From assembly GCA_030762175.1 (NCBI GenBank), contig CM060831.1:144289501-144353500 (forward strand): 64,000 nucleotides of DNA. Direction: 5' to 3'. Below are positions 22,320 to 34,634 of this stretch, in pieces. Positions within the stretch are counted from its first letter, which is position 1. Every line of letters starts with the position of its first letter. The position numbers and the translations under genes were made by a program. Source of the DNA: Metallyticus violacea. Lineage: Eukaryota; Arthropoda; Insecta; Mantodea; Metallyticidae. The notes under the pieces are model-generated. The model ran no database searches. It was not told where the DNA came from and saw only the letters and a program-made list of their open reading frames with translations.

Positions 22320-23090
22320 TGTCAAAGTCTAAAACACTTACAACATTCTTTGAACAGCGAAAATTGAGAACAGCAGAGGAAAAACTTTGTATGTGTGTAA
22401 GTTGGTGACCTCACAGCGCTCTGTTGTTTACTCTGAGGATCAAAATAATATAGCCAAGTTGAACCAGTAATGATTATCTTTGATAAAAACTCCGCATCTT
22501 CCTGTAAAACTATTTTCAACTACATGCAAATGTGCACGAGAATAGGAATCAGCAGTCTTGAAACCCACCATGCTCATACACCTCTCATGTGCAACTTTTC
22601 ATTTACCAAGTATGGTGGCATGCAGTCAAAATTTTAGAATATCTGAAAGTGCTCTTAATGTTATTCTACGATACTCTCTCACAAAAGCAGTGGTGTTAAT
22701 GTTTTCTTCTGTTAGAACATAAGCTGGAGTGCCAGGTCCACATCCCTTTGATATTGATGGCTTACCATCTTTAAACATTTCGAGCTGTACTATATGGAAG
22801 AACAAACTCCTCATTTGCCTCCTGTATATGCCTCAGCTGAAATTTGTTGAGACCAAAGTAGCATTATAGAACAGCGTATTGTTCGTCGTGCCTGACCTCC
22901 ATTTTTCTGTAGACTTAACTGAAGATGTATAAACTTGTGCACCTCTCAAAGCCTGAGCCATAAAGTGACAACAGTGAAACTAGTAACACATATACATTAC
23001 TACATTACAAAATATTTTATCATTCTTCATTAAACAGCCCTAGTGATTCTCTTGCAGAGTATTAGCCTCAAATAGCCAACTTCTCTTCTG
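22320..23090 (-). pseudogene. Mariner remnant (subfamily 1, copy b), N-terminal half
   Basis: The frame at 22626-22814 has LTEENINTTAFVREYRRITL and RALSDILK. The frame at 22322-22519 has QEDAEFLSKIIITGSTWLYY and FDPQSKQQSAV, the first catalytic block, where the expected GDE is changed. The rest of the catalytic domain is missing. The upstream non-coding part (22925-23090) is similar to 54510-54700, upstream of copy d: both have ATTCTCTT followed by a CTCAAA segment. Confidence 0.75.
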
Positions 23091-24832
23091 TGACTGAAAT
23101 CCTTGGTGTAATGAAAAATTGTGACGTTCTACATTGCTATACATTTTCTGTAGCAATTTATCAAAGACCGGCACTGCGCAAGCACTGTACTGTCCTTAGA
23201 ACAACACTCTGAACAAGTTTGTCGAAGCACAGCTTTCAGAGTTAACAATACCCCTTGCTGTGCTTCGGACGTGTAACAATTAAGGAATAAAGTCATAAAA
23301 TAATTCAATGCCTCGTTTCAAAGGTTTGGTAGAGAAAGTGAGACATTCATAAAATTTGACTGATAAATTACACCTCTTTAAAACGTCCAATGTCACCTTA
23401 GGTCCAGTGAAAGGCATGAAAACAGCTCACATGGGAACCATATGCACAATAACAGAGTACAGCGCTATTTCTTTGTTAACGACCTTGATGTCAGGTTGGG
23501 TGCACCCTCCTGGGTAGTCAGTCTGATTTATCAGACCCATGTGCCCGATGCGGTCGACATTTTTGCAGTGACAAGGGTAAAATGTTTATGGGTAGGGATC
23601 AGGTGGCAATGCTTTGCCTTGCTTCTCATAGTAAATATCCTACGGTGGGGATTACGCGTAGGGTGCGGGGTGTGTTTTGTGTTGAAGGGTGGAGGGAAAG
23701 GGAAAGATTACCCTCCTTAAGAAAGTCAGTAAGAAAGAAGGGGACGCAGAAATGATTGATAGCCGCTGATAGGCCCAGTGTGGGAAAGGTGAACACCCCG
23801 TAACAAGGTAAATACTGACGCATTCCCTTTGGAAACTGCCGGCATTTGCAGAGTGGCGTGTTCTGGATAGTAGGGCCTGCAGTTCATACACTACGTCTGG
23901 CAGAAGGCTAGAGGATATCAGCAGGCAGGAAATCGAGGCAGAATGTAACAAGAAAGTCTCTTTGAACCTATCGAATGACATGAAATTAACCTGGGGTAAA
24001 GAGGTATATACATGCTCCTTCTAGTTCTGGTAGGAGAATCTGCCCATTTTGTAGAGCGGAGGAGGAATTAGTACTTATTCTGACCGAAAGTACCCACTGG
24101 GAACATCTGAGAAAAACGCTGGAAACGGTTTCCTTTCCTGAATTTTTTTAAGGCAATTAGGAATCGAAGAAGGCAATAACTTGTACAACTATAAATAATA
24201 TGTAATATGTTTTCAATAATACGTCTGTAAATACCATTCTTCCCATTTTTAAATTTTTTATTTATGTATTATGATATAGGTTTATTTGTATTACTGTTGC
24301 ATATCATACTTAAAGATCCATGTATAAAATATATTGTAGTTTGTATATAGAATTTTACAACAGTAACAACCACCTCACTGTCTACCACAGTGGCGTGCGT
24401 TAATGTTTCCTTTTAAATTTTAAAGGTATGACGCCTTGGCGGAATGTTTAGCTACCGGCTTTGCATAAAAACGATTCGCCTCGATTCCAGTTGACAGGAT
24501 TGCCAAATTTCGAAGAAAAAATCAAGCAAAATAGTCCGGACTGAAAATCGAATAGGGGAACCTCAGTAAGTAACATGAAACTATGAAACTATATGTAAAT
24601 GTCTCTGGCTATAAGGTAAACGAGCAATATTATTCTATGCTCGGACTTGAAAAAGTGCATTAAATTTGACGAAACTTCATAATTCGATTTTAATAGAAAA
24701 TGAATATTTGTGAATGAAACTAACACAATTATATTGGATAATGAAATGAGGTAGGTCAAAATTAGGTATTAAGCACTAAAACCATAATTAAGCTGAAAGA
24801 AGTTATGTTGATATTGGACTGTCAGCAACAGG
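23091..24832. other. No gene recognised
   Basis: Two overlapping minus frames at 23626-23981 and a plus frame at 23442-23720 lie in a GC-richer patch. None has a recognisable family. 24050-24180 resembles degraded coding sequence but could not be placed. Confidence 0.45.
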
Positions 24833-25790
24833 TGAGGGGAGGTACAATAGGTCCCAAACTATAACTTGATGTTAAGTGCTTAAGGATTCAGATGCCTAGT
24901 CATAACAGAAATAGTCAATACTCCTTTTCATATCCGTCAACCTAAACATTGTCCAAACTTTTGGAATCATTGTATTCCGCTTAATGAAAGTGTACTCGAG
25001 CAAGTAGTTAAGCATGTCAAAAGAGAAATGGCAATGAGCATGTGACAAGGTGGATGTAGCTGGTTAGATTGCATAACTTGAGGAAAGCATTGGCGGTGAC
25101 ATTATTTAACAGCAGTTATCTCTGCTTGTCTTTCAAATCCGGACTTATAAATTCGCATGTTTCTTCCTTCAACACTACCAGTTATTTCTCAAAAAAGAGT
25201 ACCCAGTTCATCGAACCAAAATCTCAAAAGTTTTACGTTTTCATAAAAAAAAAAAAAAGCGGCAACAAGTGAAAGTGCAGCAAAGAAAGCAAAAACGGTT
25301 CCATCAACTGGACAAGTCATGGCTACTGTTTTATGGAAATCTGATGGTTGGTGTTCGAAGACTGGCTGCAGAAGGGCACAATCATCACCAGTGTGTATTA
25401 CGCTTCACTACCGGACCAAATGAAGGATGATATGAACGTTTTCTTTCATTACGATAACAGGCTTTCACACATGTCTGGGATTGTTGTAGCAAAACTGCAG
25501 GACCTTCGCTTCAAAGTACTTCCACATCAACCATATTCGCCGAATTTGGCTCCAAGCGATTACTTTTTGACCCCAAACCTCAAGTAATGGCTGGGTGGAC
25601 GAAGATTCACATCAAATGATGAGCTTTTCACATTTGGACAAATAATATTTTACTGAGGGTATTAAACAGTTGGAAAGTAGTTGGACTAAATGTATTGATT
25701 CACAAGGTGACTATGTTGAAAAATAAAAAAATATTTTTCTTAAATTTTGTATTCTCATGGTCAGACCGAGAACTTTTAGAACTCCCCTCA
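24833..25790 (+). mobile_element. Mariner element (subfamily 3) with recognisable ends
   Basis: About 958 bp bounded by imperfect inverted repeats: TGAGGGGAGGTACAATAGGT at the left (24833-24852), and at the right the complement of TGAGGGGAGTTCTAAAAGTT (25771-25790). Inside, plus-strand frames give FIEPKSQK (first block end), AKTVPSTGQVMATVLWKSDG (about 25287-25346), then 25348-25587 with FEDWLQKGTIITSVYYASL, VFFHYDNRLSH (the second catalytic block, with HDNA changed to HYDN) and HQPYSPNLAPSDYFLTPNL (third block, SD kept). After a stop, GGRRFTSNDEL continues and the end reads GDYVEK with a shift. The N-terminal third is not readable. Inactive. Confidence 0.8.
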
Positions 25791-27433
25791 ACATTTCTAG
25801 TTCTACGCAATATCTTCAGAGTCTCGCTTGTAGACGCTATCGGGCTACGCGGACTGTATTTTTTAACTTTTAAACACAAGCTTTGTTCTTATTTTAATTA
25901 TGAAGGATTTGGATTATTGAAAGGCTTCGAAAATATTTAGGGTTCGCCCTATTAACGAGATGGGTGGTTCAGGCGTTAACGCTTGGCCCTGGCATTCTTA
26001 GAGTTCCGGAATAAAATGCCTTGGGCGCCACCTTTTTTGAGATAAATGTTTCCTTTCTACGAATTTTCCTTAATCTCATTTCATTTACTGTGTTATAGCA
26101 GAAACTGCCAGGGCATTGTGAGCTGGAACGGTATGGCAAAGGTTTCTGTCCATGCGGCTGGCATGGAAGCGGTCGCTCGAACGCCTTGGAGGAGTCATCA
26201 GCGTCGGAAAGCACTCCCACTGGGGAGTACGCACAAACGACCAGCCCTTGAGCAAGGTTGAACCGAAATATCCTTTTCCGTCCATAACAATCCAAACCAA
26301 ACCAACTTTAATGAAAACCTGCTATATATCGTACAACAAAAGAATTCCCATCTCGCACAAAACTTTTAACTTCTAGTTAACAGAACAGCAAACCACTAAC
26401 TGCATTAGTTTCTATTATCACATATATCGTCAAGATTTTGCATTACTAGAGGAAAAAACTGAAACGTAGGGCATTCAGGGCACCAATTGCGTTTGTGGAC
26501 CGAAACTCATGAATACAACCGCGCCACTTGTTAACAAATGCATAGCAGTCGAGTACCGCCAAAGGTGTTTGTTTTTTTGTTTTTTTTTTTTAACTTTCTA
26601 GGATGGAGCATAGCATTTCCTTTTCTTTTTCGTGAAACAACAGAATACCTGCCGAGGTCCCATAAGGCCAAGAGGGTGGGGTCACGGTAATCAGAATCCC
26701 GGGTTGCTCAGTGGGCCATTAGGTCCGTGCCCAGGCCCCTAGGGGAGGGGGAAAGGTGCTGTGGTTACATGTTACGGGAGCACAGACGTGTGAAATTGGA
26801 AAATCCTCTTCCTCCTTCATTTTCTTCCCCCAGCATGCCACCCGCCCCCGCAAAGCAATGTTTTCAGTGTTTTCCCCTATCCACCTACCTTTACTGCGAT
26901 CAGCCATGATGTGTTTCTCAACCGTAAGAGAAATCTTTTCTCCCTTTTTCCCTACGTAAGAAAAGAGCAAAGATATGTTCTGTTTCTTCACCGTAAGAAG
27001 CAATTCCATCGACCGTTTATTAATGTTTAACTTTAACACTCTCACGGAAGATCTATGGAGATATAACAGATAAATGCTTTTGTCGTTAACGCCCATTTAC
27101 AAATACTTTCCTTGCAATGCAAGGCTTTAATTTCAAAATTTGCCAATCTGAATGACTACCTATTTAAAATAAATTTAATTTAAAAACATACCAATTTAGA
27201 TACTAACAAATGATAATAACACTTTTGATTGACCTCCAAACTTCCACCCACCAACAGATTGAAACTACAAAAGGTACCAATAGCTGCTTATATTTTAAAG
27301 ATGAATTTTTTATCAAATCTTTTGTTTTCTATCCCTCAACCAGCATTAATCTATTAAGGGCAGGAACCCAGTAAATAGGCTGTGGGTGATTCTTGTGTAG
27401 TTTATTTTAAATAATAAGCATGTTTTTTTTAGC
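25791..27433. other. No gene recognised apart from repeat F
   Basis: A GC-richer patch at 26650-27070 is open on both strands (125 aa minus at 26719-27096; 60 and 67 aa plus). Motifs are not recognisable. AT-rich elsewhere. Confidence 0.45.
26230..26310 (+). repeat. Dispersed repeat family F, copy 2
   Basis: CAGCCCTTGAGCAAGGTT, CGAAATATCCTTTTCCG and AACAATCCAAACCAAACC align with 12515-12595. The preceding GC-richer block (25955-26230) contains a tRNA-like GGTTCAGGCGTTAACGC near 25968, so this may be the 3' end of a third SINE type. Confidence 0.55.
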
Positions 27434-27702
27434 AGTGTTTAACGCCCGTTTTTACTACTGAGGCACCACAGGTGGTGGACACTGATGATACATAAAATGA
27501 AATGATATATTGAGAAAGGGTTTTTTAAGGAAGGAAACGTTCCAGGCCTAAGTTTGGGTACCTGCCCGGCATTTGCCAGTTATAAGGACTGAGGAAAACC
27601 TGGATAAAAAACCAGTCAGGGAGGACGGTCCTGGCGGGATTCGAACCTCAGACCTTCCGCTCACGAATCCGCGCCTTAACCACCTCGGCCACCCATGGCA
27701 GT
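27434..27702 (-). mobile_element. SINE-A copy 3, full length, inverted
   Basis: Read on the minus strand it has the complete SINE-A order: class II tRNA-like head with B box GGTTCGAATCCC, body with AAATGCCGGGCAGGTACCC, and tail AGTAGTAAAAACGGGCGTTA. It is followed by a T-run on the plus strand (27423-27430), which corresponds to a short A-rich tail. It lies about 120 bp from another SINE-A in opposite orientation (27825-28284), so the two can pair. Confidence 0.88.
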
Positions 27703-27764
27703 ACTAAGCAGGGTAAAGAAATTCAGGTAGTAAATATTTTTTTGATAATAGAACTTAACAATCG

Positions 27765-27765
<1 letters not shown>

Positions 27766-27804
<39 letters not shown>
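27766..27804. repeat. (AT)n microsatellite
   Basis: Pure dinucleotide tract about 20 bp before SINE-A copy 4. Confidence 0.95.
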
Positions 27805-27808
<4 letters not shown>

Positions 27809-27824
27809 TTAACACTAATCTTTA

Positions 27825-28284
27825 CCGCCACGGGTGGCCGAGGTCGTTAAGGCACGGACTCCTGAGCGCGAGGTATGGGGTTCGATTCTCGCCAGTACCG
27901 TCCTCCCTGACTGAGGTTTTTCCCAGGCTTTCCTCAGTTCATAAATGACAAATGCCGGGGAGGTACCCTAAACTTAGGTTGTTGATTTGATTTATTAAAG
28001 GACGCTCTTTAACAGCTCAGGTCATCAGTGTCGCATTCAATTTAGGGCGTGAAACGGCCGACAAATTTTGCTCAGAGGCCTCTTCTTTTAGACTTGAGGT
28101 TCTTTATCGTGCCAACACGGAACCACGATTTTACTTCCCTTTCGAAGGAAGCCATACTTAGGATGACTGGAACGTTCCTTTCCTTAAAAAAATCCTTTCC
28201 CAATATATCATTTCACCTCATACATCATGAGTGTCTACCACCTGTAGTGCCTCAGTAGTAAAAACGGGCGTTAAAAACTATTAA
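27825..28284 (+). mobile_element. SINE-A copy 4, split by an inverted SINE-B
   Basis: The head and first body half (27825-27978, stopping at CCCTAAACTTAGG) and the remaining body and tail (from about 28166, CTGGAACGTTCC, to 28284) are separated by about 185 bp of inverted SINE-B. Both halves match the SINE-A consensus and are contiguous when the insert is removed. It lies just after a (TA)n tract. Confidence 0.88.
27979..28163 (-). mobile_element. SINE-B fragment nested in SINE-A
   Basis: On the minus strand this is the 3' two thirds of SINE-B: CGAAAGGGAAGTAAAATCG, GAGGCCTCTGAGCAAAATT, GGCCGTTTCACGCCC and GTTAAAGAGCGTCC with its A/T-rich tail. The tRNA-like head is missing, as in a 5'-truncated retroposed copy. 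The sequence ACTTAGG occurs at both borders and may be a short target duplication or chance microhomology. Confidence 0.85.
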
Positions 28285-28639
28285 ACAAATTACTAATCTT
28301 CAACTTCAAGGCAAATAATTCAAATATGAGCAAAATACCTATTTTCCAAAATGAACTAAGAATTAATTTCATTTAATGTACATTACAACTGATAGAAGAA
28401 ACTCAAAATAGCCCCTATGTTAATAACGAATATCTAATATACTCAAAAGTCCTTACATATAACCAAATTGGAAGAATTCGTTAGAAATAGTTCCGATGTG
28501 GAGCATAACAAAAGTAAAACACGCTAAAAGTCTACACACATTTACAATAAAAACTTTAACGCAAGAGAGTGAACGTAAACGCAAAGAAATTTGTATATAA
28601 ATATATATAAATAATAAACAATTAATTAGTTACCCAGGT

Positions 28640-28900
28640 AGCGCCATGGGTGGCCGAGATCATCAATAAAGTGCGGAATAGTGAGGGGGAGGTACGGGGT
28701 TCGATTCCCACCTACCTGGCTGAGGTTTATTCCAAGTTTTCCTCAGTCCTCATATATGGCAAATGTCGGGAGGTACCCTAAACTTAGGGCTGGAACGCTT
28801 TCTTTCTAATAAAAAAAATGTCCAGTTATCATTTCATCTCATATATCATCAGTGTCACAGCCTGTGATGTTTTATAGTTAAAACGGGGTTAAACGCAATT
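28640..28900 (+). mobile_element. SINE-A copy 5, diverged
   Basis: It has the head GCCATGGGTGGCCGAGATC, B box GGGTTCGATTCCC and body CCCTAAACTTAGGGCTGGAA, ending in a degraded tail (AAAACGGGGTTAAACG). Part of the body between the head and the TGAGGTTTATTCC segment is shortened. Confidence 0.85.
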
Positions 28901-29079
28901 AAAAAAATATAACATTTCAAGGATTTTGTGGATAAATCTTGCTGAAGGATATCGTCGCAGAACAATGGAACACGAGTTCCCACCCAGCATGACGATAGTC
29001 TCGAGCAAGGTCAAGTCCGGAGTGCACTTAGTTACTTATACCAAACAAGACTGCTCTGTGGTAACAAGTTAAGCGATAA

Positions 29080-29600
29080 AGTAAAGGCGTAAGAAATCAT
29101 GGCGCTACATACAGGTAGGAGAAAGAAGAAAAATCTCGAAGAGTTATAGATACAAAAGATGATCTCCAGTAATTTAAAGGAAGAGGAAACAGACCCATTC
29201 AATGGTATAATTATATCAACGGAGTTTTAAATAGAAGTTCCAGAAAACTAACAAGAAAAGAATTGCGATTAAACTTCTATAAAACTGTGAGTAAACCTGT
29301 GTTCCTGTAAGCAAGTGAATCATGGATTTTGACAAAAAAAAAATGAAGAACGATGACTTGAGACAACTCAGATGAGATTTTTAAGGCCGTTAGCAGGAGT
29401 GACTGGGAGAGATCACATCAGAAACGATTATATTCCCCAACAACCATGAGTGCAAAATATTACTAAGCAAATTCAATCACACAAAAAGAAATTGAAAGAC
29501 TATGTGAATAAGATGGAAGAGGGGAGACTACCTAAGGTTGTATTTCAATACAAACCAAGAAGAATTAGATCAGTAGGACATCCAAGGAATATGGGCTATT
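29080..29600 (+). pseudogene. Non-LTR retrotransposon ORF2 C-terminal fragment (LINE 2)
   Basis: Plus-strand frames give SRKLTRKELRLNFYKTVSKP (about 29232-29300), ASESWILTKKK, then LAGVTGRDHIRNDYIPQQP (about 29391-29450) and KMEEGRLPKVVFQYKPRRIR (about 29510-29570). This is the region after the reverse-transcriptase domain of the same LINE type as at 13480. A SINE-A starts about 55 bp downstream. Confidence 0.75.
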
Positions 29601-29654
29601 TCGGAACTCTTGACTTAAACCGATTACACTTTATTCTTTCTTGTAGTATATATA

Positions 29655-29913
29655 CCGCCACGGGTGGCCGAGGTCGTTAAGTCTCGGACTCGTGAGCGGG
29701 AGGTCTAGGTTCGAATACCGCCAGGACCGTCCTTCCTGACTGAGGTTTTTTCCAGGTTTTCCTCAGTCCTCATAAATGGCAAATGCCGGGGAGGTACCCT
29801 AAACTTAGGCCTGGAACGATTCCTTCTTTCCCAATATATCGTTTCATTTCATTCATCACCAGTGTCCACCGCCTGTGGTACCTCTGTAGTAAAAACGGGC
29901 GTTAAACACTATT
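29655..29913 (+). mobile_element. SINE-A copy 6 with target-site duplication
   Basis: A well-preserved copy running from CCGCCACGGGTGGCCGAGG to GGGCGTTAAACACT. It is flanked by near-identical sequences: CTTGTAGTATATAT (29640-29653) and CTTGTGGTATATAT (29916-29929), a 14-bp duplication with one mismatch. It sits directly downstream of a LINE fragment whose coding similarity it may interrupt. Confidence 0.92.
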
Positions 29914-29929
29914 CACTTGTGGTATATAT

Positions 29930-32900
29930 GTCATTTTTTGTTAAAAAATGCATTAAATTAAGTGCTCAAGAGTTTTTGAAGATTCATTCTGAACAAATTC
30001 AATCCTAAAAGAAAGAATAAAATAGTAATTGTATCATCTTTAAGATGTAAGCATTATAAGGTGAGAGAGTACCATATGAAACTTTAAAGAGAGAGAGAGA
30101 GACACATATGTATATTTTTGTTTAAATTAAAATTATTTTAGATAGGTGCATATGTTTTTAAATGCTGATTTTAATACAATAAACTTATTAGACTTTTATA
30201 ATCGGAATAAAAATATTATTTCAAAATTTTATTATTAAGAAATTTATAATATATAATATAATATAAAACTAATAACTTTTTATTATTAATTTACTAATTA
30301 TTGTACAGAATATAGAGATAAACATTAATTAAAATTTCGTTTTATTATTTTTGGTGATTATTTTTGTTTTATCAGTAGTTATATTAACTATTAGACCTTA
30401 TACTATTAGACTTTTATTATGTTGAAATAGTTTAAAAAGTATATTTTATAAGAAAATTTAATCTTACAATCATTAAAATAATATGGATAAATTATTTTAC
30501 TGTGCGAAGGTACCAGTCTTTTAATTGAAGGTTCGTATATCTGTTTTATAAAAATATTAAATAAAAAGTTTTAGATCAATTTCAAGTGTTAAGTATGAAT
30601 GAAATTTATTTCAACAAATAACACTACAATTAACTTTATATTTCTCCCTACCTTTATAACTATTTTATTTACTTCATAATTTATATAAATAAAAAGTTAT
30701 ATATTTTCGATAAATTGCGATTCAGTTTTGCTAAGTTAACTGATTACTGAACCTTTGTCTTCGGCTTATCAGCATTTCCTATTGGAAAATCCGGTTCAAC
30801 TATTCCATTGCAATTGAAGTTCGTTACAAATTTTGCGTGTAATAAACAAAAATAATGTCACCATATAAGTATAAAGCTATCTCTCGTAAATATAAACAAC
30901 ATATGTAACAAAATTAATATTATTTTTTGTTTCTTTCCATTTCTAATTTACATGCAAATAAATAATTTTCCATATAAATGAAACCAATTGCATGTAGTTT
31001 CACAAACAAATAAACATATGAAAATCAAAGTACACAATTTTCCTTTTCATGTTCTAAGCACATACTTAATAAACTTTAAATTTCCCACTTGCTAACTCTG
31101 ACTTTATGGAAGTATATACCTTCTGCCCCCTTTACAATTAATGTTAAGTAACGCATTAAAACTTACTTTTAAAATATCGCGTTATTCATTTGTTTAGGCC
31201 TCACTTTACACACTCATTCCCCATCCGCTAAATAAACTTCCTCATGATAAATCTACCATCCACGGGATATGTGATAAACTAGCGATAGATATCAACTGTG
31301 CGTTGGGTCTGTTCAGTTGTTAATTCATGATCTACAGCTTCTCTATTATTTTAAACATCTCAATGTGGTCTGTAGCTGTCTTTCTATGCACCAATACTTT
31401 TGACGCCCTACACTTTTTACTGTGCATTTTTTTCCCCCAAAACTCTGCGTGTTTTCTCAATATTCTGCACCAAAGATCTTTCAGGGCGGGGTAAATCTTT
31501 AGTGTTTTCTTCTCCATTATTGAAACACTGGAAAAGTCGTTACGCTGCAGACTCACAAACACCTCCTTCCAGTATTCTTCAACCCATGGCAACAATTTTA
31601 TAATCTTGTTCCCTCCAGTGCTTTAGAAGAACTCTAGCCTCAAACTTTGTTACCTACAATCGTGTATTAACAATTGACGCCTAATACATGCTCACAATAT
31701 ACACCATAATAGCCATGGCTTCCTCTAGATAACATTAACAAACAAAATAAAACCATTAAAATCTTACTTTATAAACAACATTTCCTATGAAACAACTTAA
31801 CACATTCTATGTGTAAAGTATTGTAAGAATTTTCCATAATTTATCAGCAATTCCCTAGTTCATTTAACTTCAAACATACCTTTGAACTGTAGATAGCAAC
31901 ATGCTGTGACTTTCTTCTCCCTGTGTACTGTTGACTAATTGTGGTTGCTGGAAGATTTAATTAATTTTCCCTTGTAAGCCCAGGAGAACTACCAGACAAG
32001 TCAATAGCTCAAGTGACGGAGTGTAGGCAGATAATAAGATTAAGAGATCACCGTGGATTTTCTTGGAAAAAGAGACAAGCCGAAGAGAATATTAAAATTA
32101 ACATAAGAAATTACCCGCAGAGTAATCAAGATGGCTACATTATAATCAAGATAATAAAATATGGTTGTCAAATAATTTCCGAATACTTTGCAAATTAATG
32201 CAAAAATAACTTAAAAGCCTTGGGCAAAAAAATTTCCTTCCTTAATCTAGTGTTAGCCATTTACATTCTAACGGGTGAATGGAAGTCGAAAAGTGCACAG
32301 CTATGATTGTTGCATTAGTTATTACATTTAAACACTTGAAAGGCACATTTACTCACCATTATCAAGCAAGAAGATGCTGAAACTGCCTCCCTTTATTTGT
32401 CATACAGTTCTAGCATGGACTTATGAATTTAACCAATGCCCTCTGCAGTTCCCTCTGAGAAATGGATGAAATTTCTACACAATGTTACTTTTTCCTTTAA
32501 TGACCCCTCCCATTGATATACAAATCGCAGAGGGGTTAATTTGGGGGTCCTATGTTGCCATTGAGGACTCTTTCGTCGAATATTTCCCCATAGTTAATTA
32601 AGAGAAAAAGCGTTGCAAAACATTTTACACATACCTATTACTATTAACAGTTTCATTGTTAAATCACAAAAAGACGAAAGTGTATTCTCTCGATTGCATA
32701 TTTCAATATTTAAAGCAATCTGTTTTATTAGATTAATTTTCAATTATTCAAATAATGGAATGATTTTCGTTTAATTAAAAAATTAATCGATTATCCTATG
32801 CTGCGACCTTGTGCCACTAATTAGTACAGACACCTAATAACAACCCCATTCTTTTTTTATATGGAGAAACTTTATAAAAAGTTGAAATAAAACTAATTAA

Positions 32901-33639
32901 TTGGTGTTACTCATACTTAACAATAATACCAACTAAACTACGCAAAGTTATATTTATTTTTCTGCCTATTTATTCGAAATTCATTTGTTTACAAGGTACT
33001 AAAATATTATTAAAAGACATTGGTGCCACAAATGACGCTAAAAATGAAATTATGACATTATCTCTTGGTCTAGAACCGAAATGTACTATTTTAATTGATA
33101 TTTTTTTAATTAGTATCAAAGGAGATACAAACATCAAAGGTCCAACTCATCTATAAACAGAATATCAGAACTTCAAGGTCAGTGGTGGTTGCTATGACAA
33201 CACTGCACCGCCGAACTTCAGTTGTTTCCGTTCACTATTACGTCCGCAGCATTACATCTCCGCCAACCGCACAACTTCGTGGAAGATATGAGGTAGGGGT
33301 GCAACGGGTGTAAATCCAAGAAGTCGAATTAATCAGAGAAGAGTCGGAGACTTTGACGAAGCGTGGAGGGGCGAAGATGTTGTCTACCTACCTATCTGCG
33401 TACACCGACACAGGCCTTCATAAAATCGCTCCCCTAGCATAGCCACCTTCCCTGTGTTCATTAGAGAACTGGAGTCGACAGAAACGTGTTTGGATTACAT
33501 TATGACTTCAACATGCAAGAACGGTACATACGTGATGCGTGTCTGATATGTTGACATAAAATATGGAAGGTTGCAGTCGAGCGGTTTACGAACCTTCTAT
33601 AATAATAAAACAAACACATGTCTTTGTTAAATATCATGA
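29930..33639. other. Long AT-rich stretch, one candidate frame
   Basis: 29930-31080 is extremely AT-rich and probably non-functional intronic or intergenic sequence. Apart from the 87-aa frame at 31332-31595 nothing is recognised. 33180-33480 is GC-richer and unassigned. Confidence 0.5.
31332..31595 (-). CDS. Unrecognised 87-aa open frame, coding-like
   Basis: An open minus-strand frame with a protein-like composition: EYWKEVFVSLQRNDFSSVS, LKIYPALKDLWCRILRKHAE and FWGKKMHSKKCRAS, rich in Lys, Trp and Phe and without low complexity. I do not recognise a family. No splice context or neighbouring exon is convincing. It could be the remnant of a transposon-encoded protein, an exon, or chance; a chance frame of this length is not rare in 64 kb. 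Confidence 0.25.
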   Translation of the reverse strand: MLPWVEEYWKEVFVSLQRNDFSSVSIMEKKTLKIYPALKDLWCRILRKHAEFWGKKMHSKKCRASKVLVHRKTATDHIEMFKIIEKL

Positions 33640-34044
33640 ATTGGTTCATTATTTTGCCAACCGAACGTAGGCTGATTTTCAGGTTAGCTAAGACATTTTC
33701 TTGTCAAATTTCATTAATTGTATTAATTAGTTTGCAATGCATAAAGAAATAATCGGGACCGAGAGGAGTGAAACAAGGCATACAAAATCCCATGCTAATC
33801 AAAATATGTCCTTGTCAAAGTAAATTACCTATATCAATTAATTTAAAATTTAGGAGATAACAATTAGGGACCGAAATTAAAACATAGGATATAAATTTTA
33901 CTTCCAGGTTAATTAAACAGCCCATTTTAAAGTTTGAACATTAGCATGAAATGTGTAAGGGAAAGCTAAGGACCATAGGGAGTGAAACACCAAATATAAG
34001 TTTTATTTTCTAGTTAATCAAGGTATATCCTCCTCAATTTTCAC

Positions 34045-34215
34045 TCTGTATCGTTGTGGACTGCCTGCAAATCCGGAGAAAACCTCAGTTGCTTATATGA
34101 GGCTTTTTTCCGGAGGTTTCCGTGATCCTGAACACGTAAATACCAGGTAACTTTAGGCGTTGTAGACTCCGGGCTCATTTCACCACACGCCGTCTCTTTA
34201 AACCTTAGTTGCTAT
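34045..34215. repeat. Unidentified insertion in the satellite array
   Basis: A more GC-rich block breaks the unit pattern: AAATCCGGAGAAAACCTCAG, GGAGGTTTCCGTGATCCTG, CCGGGCTCATTTCACCACAC. It is probably another dispersed repeat, but no second copy occurs in this window. Confidence 0.4.
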
Positions 34216-34634
34216 ACTTAATATAAAATATATATTATTAGTTTGAAATTATTAACAGAACAGAACAACCAACAGGAACCAATATGGACGGGATTTAGGT
34301 TAACCGAGGTAAATAGTTGTTAAATTTCATGAAATGCATTCCTTAGTTTGAAGTTTATAAAGAAAAATTCGGGACCAACAATAGAGAAACGCTCAATATA
34401 AGTTTGTACTTCCAGACTAGCCAAAGTATGCCCTTGTAAAAGTTCACATCCATGCAGTAGTTTGAAATTTATAACATAAAATTAGGGACCGTTAGGGAGT
34501 GAAACATCGAACATAAGTTTTATTTCTAGATTAGCTAAATATATCATCGTAAGTTTTATGAATTGAATTCATTAGTTTGAAAAGGTACCGATACAAAATG
34601 AACACCAAATATAAGTTATTTTTCTAGATTAACC

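Noticed and set aside
26719..27096. 125-aa minus-strand frame
   Set aside because: The same stretch is open on the other strand in two frames, no motif or splice context is visible, and composition explains the length.
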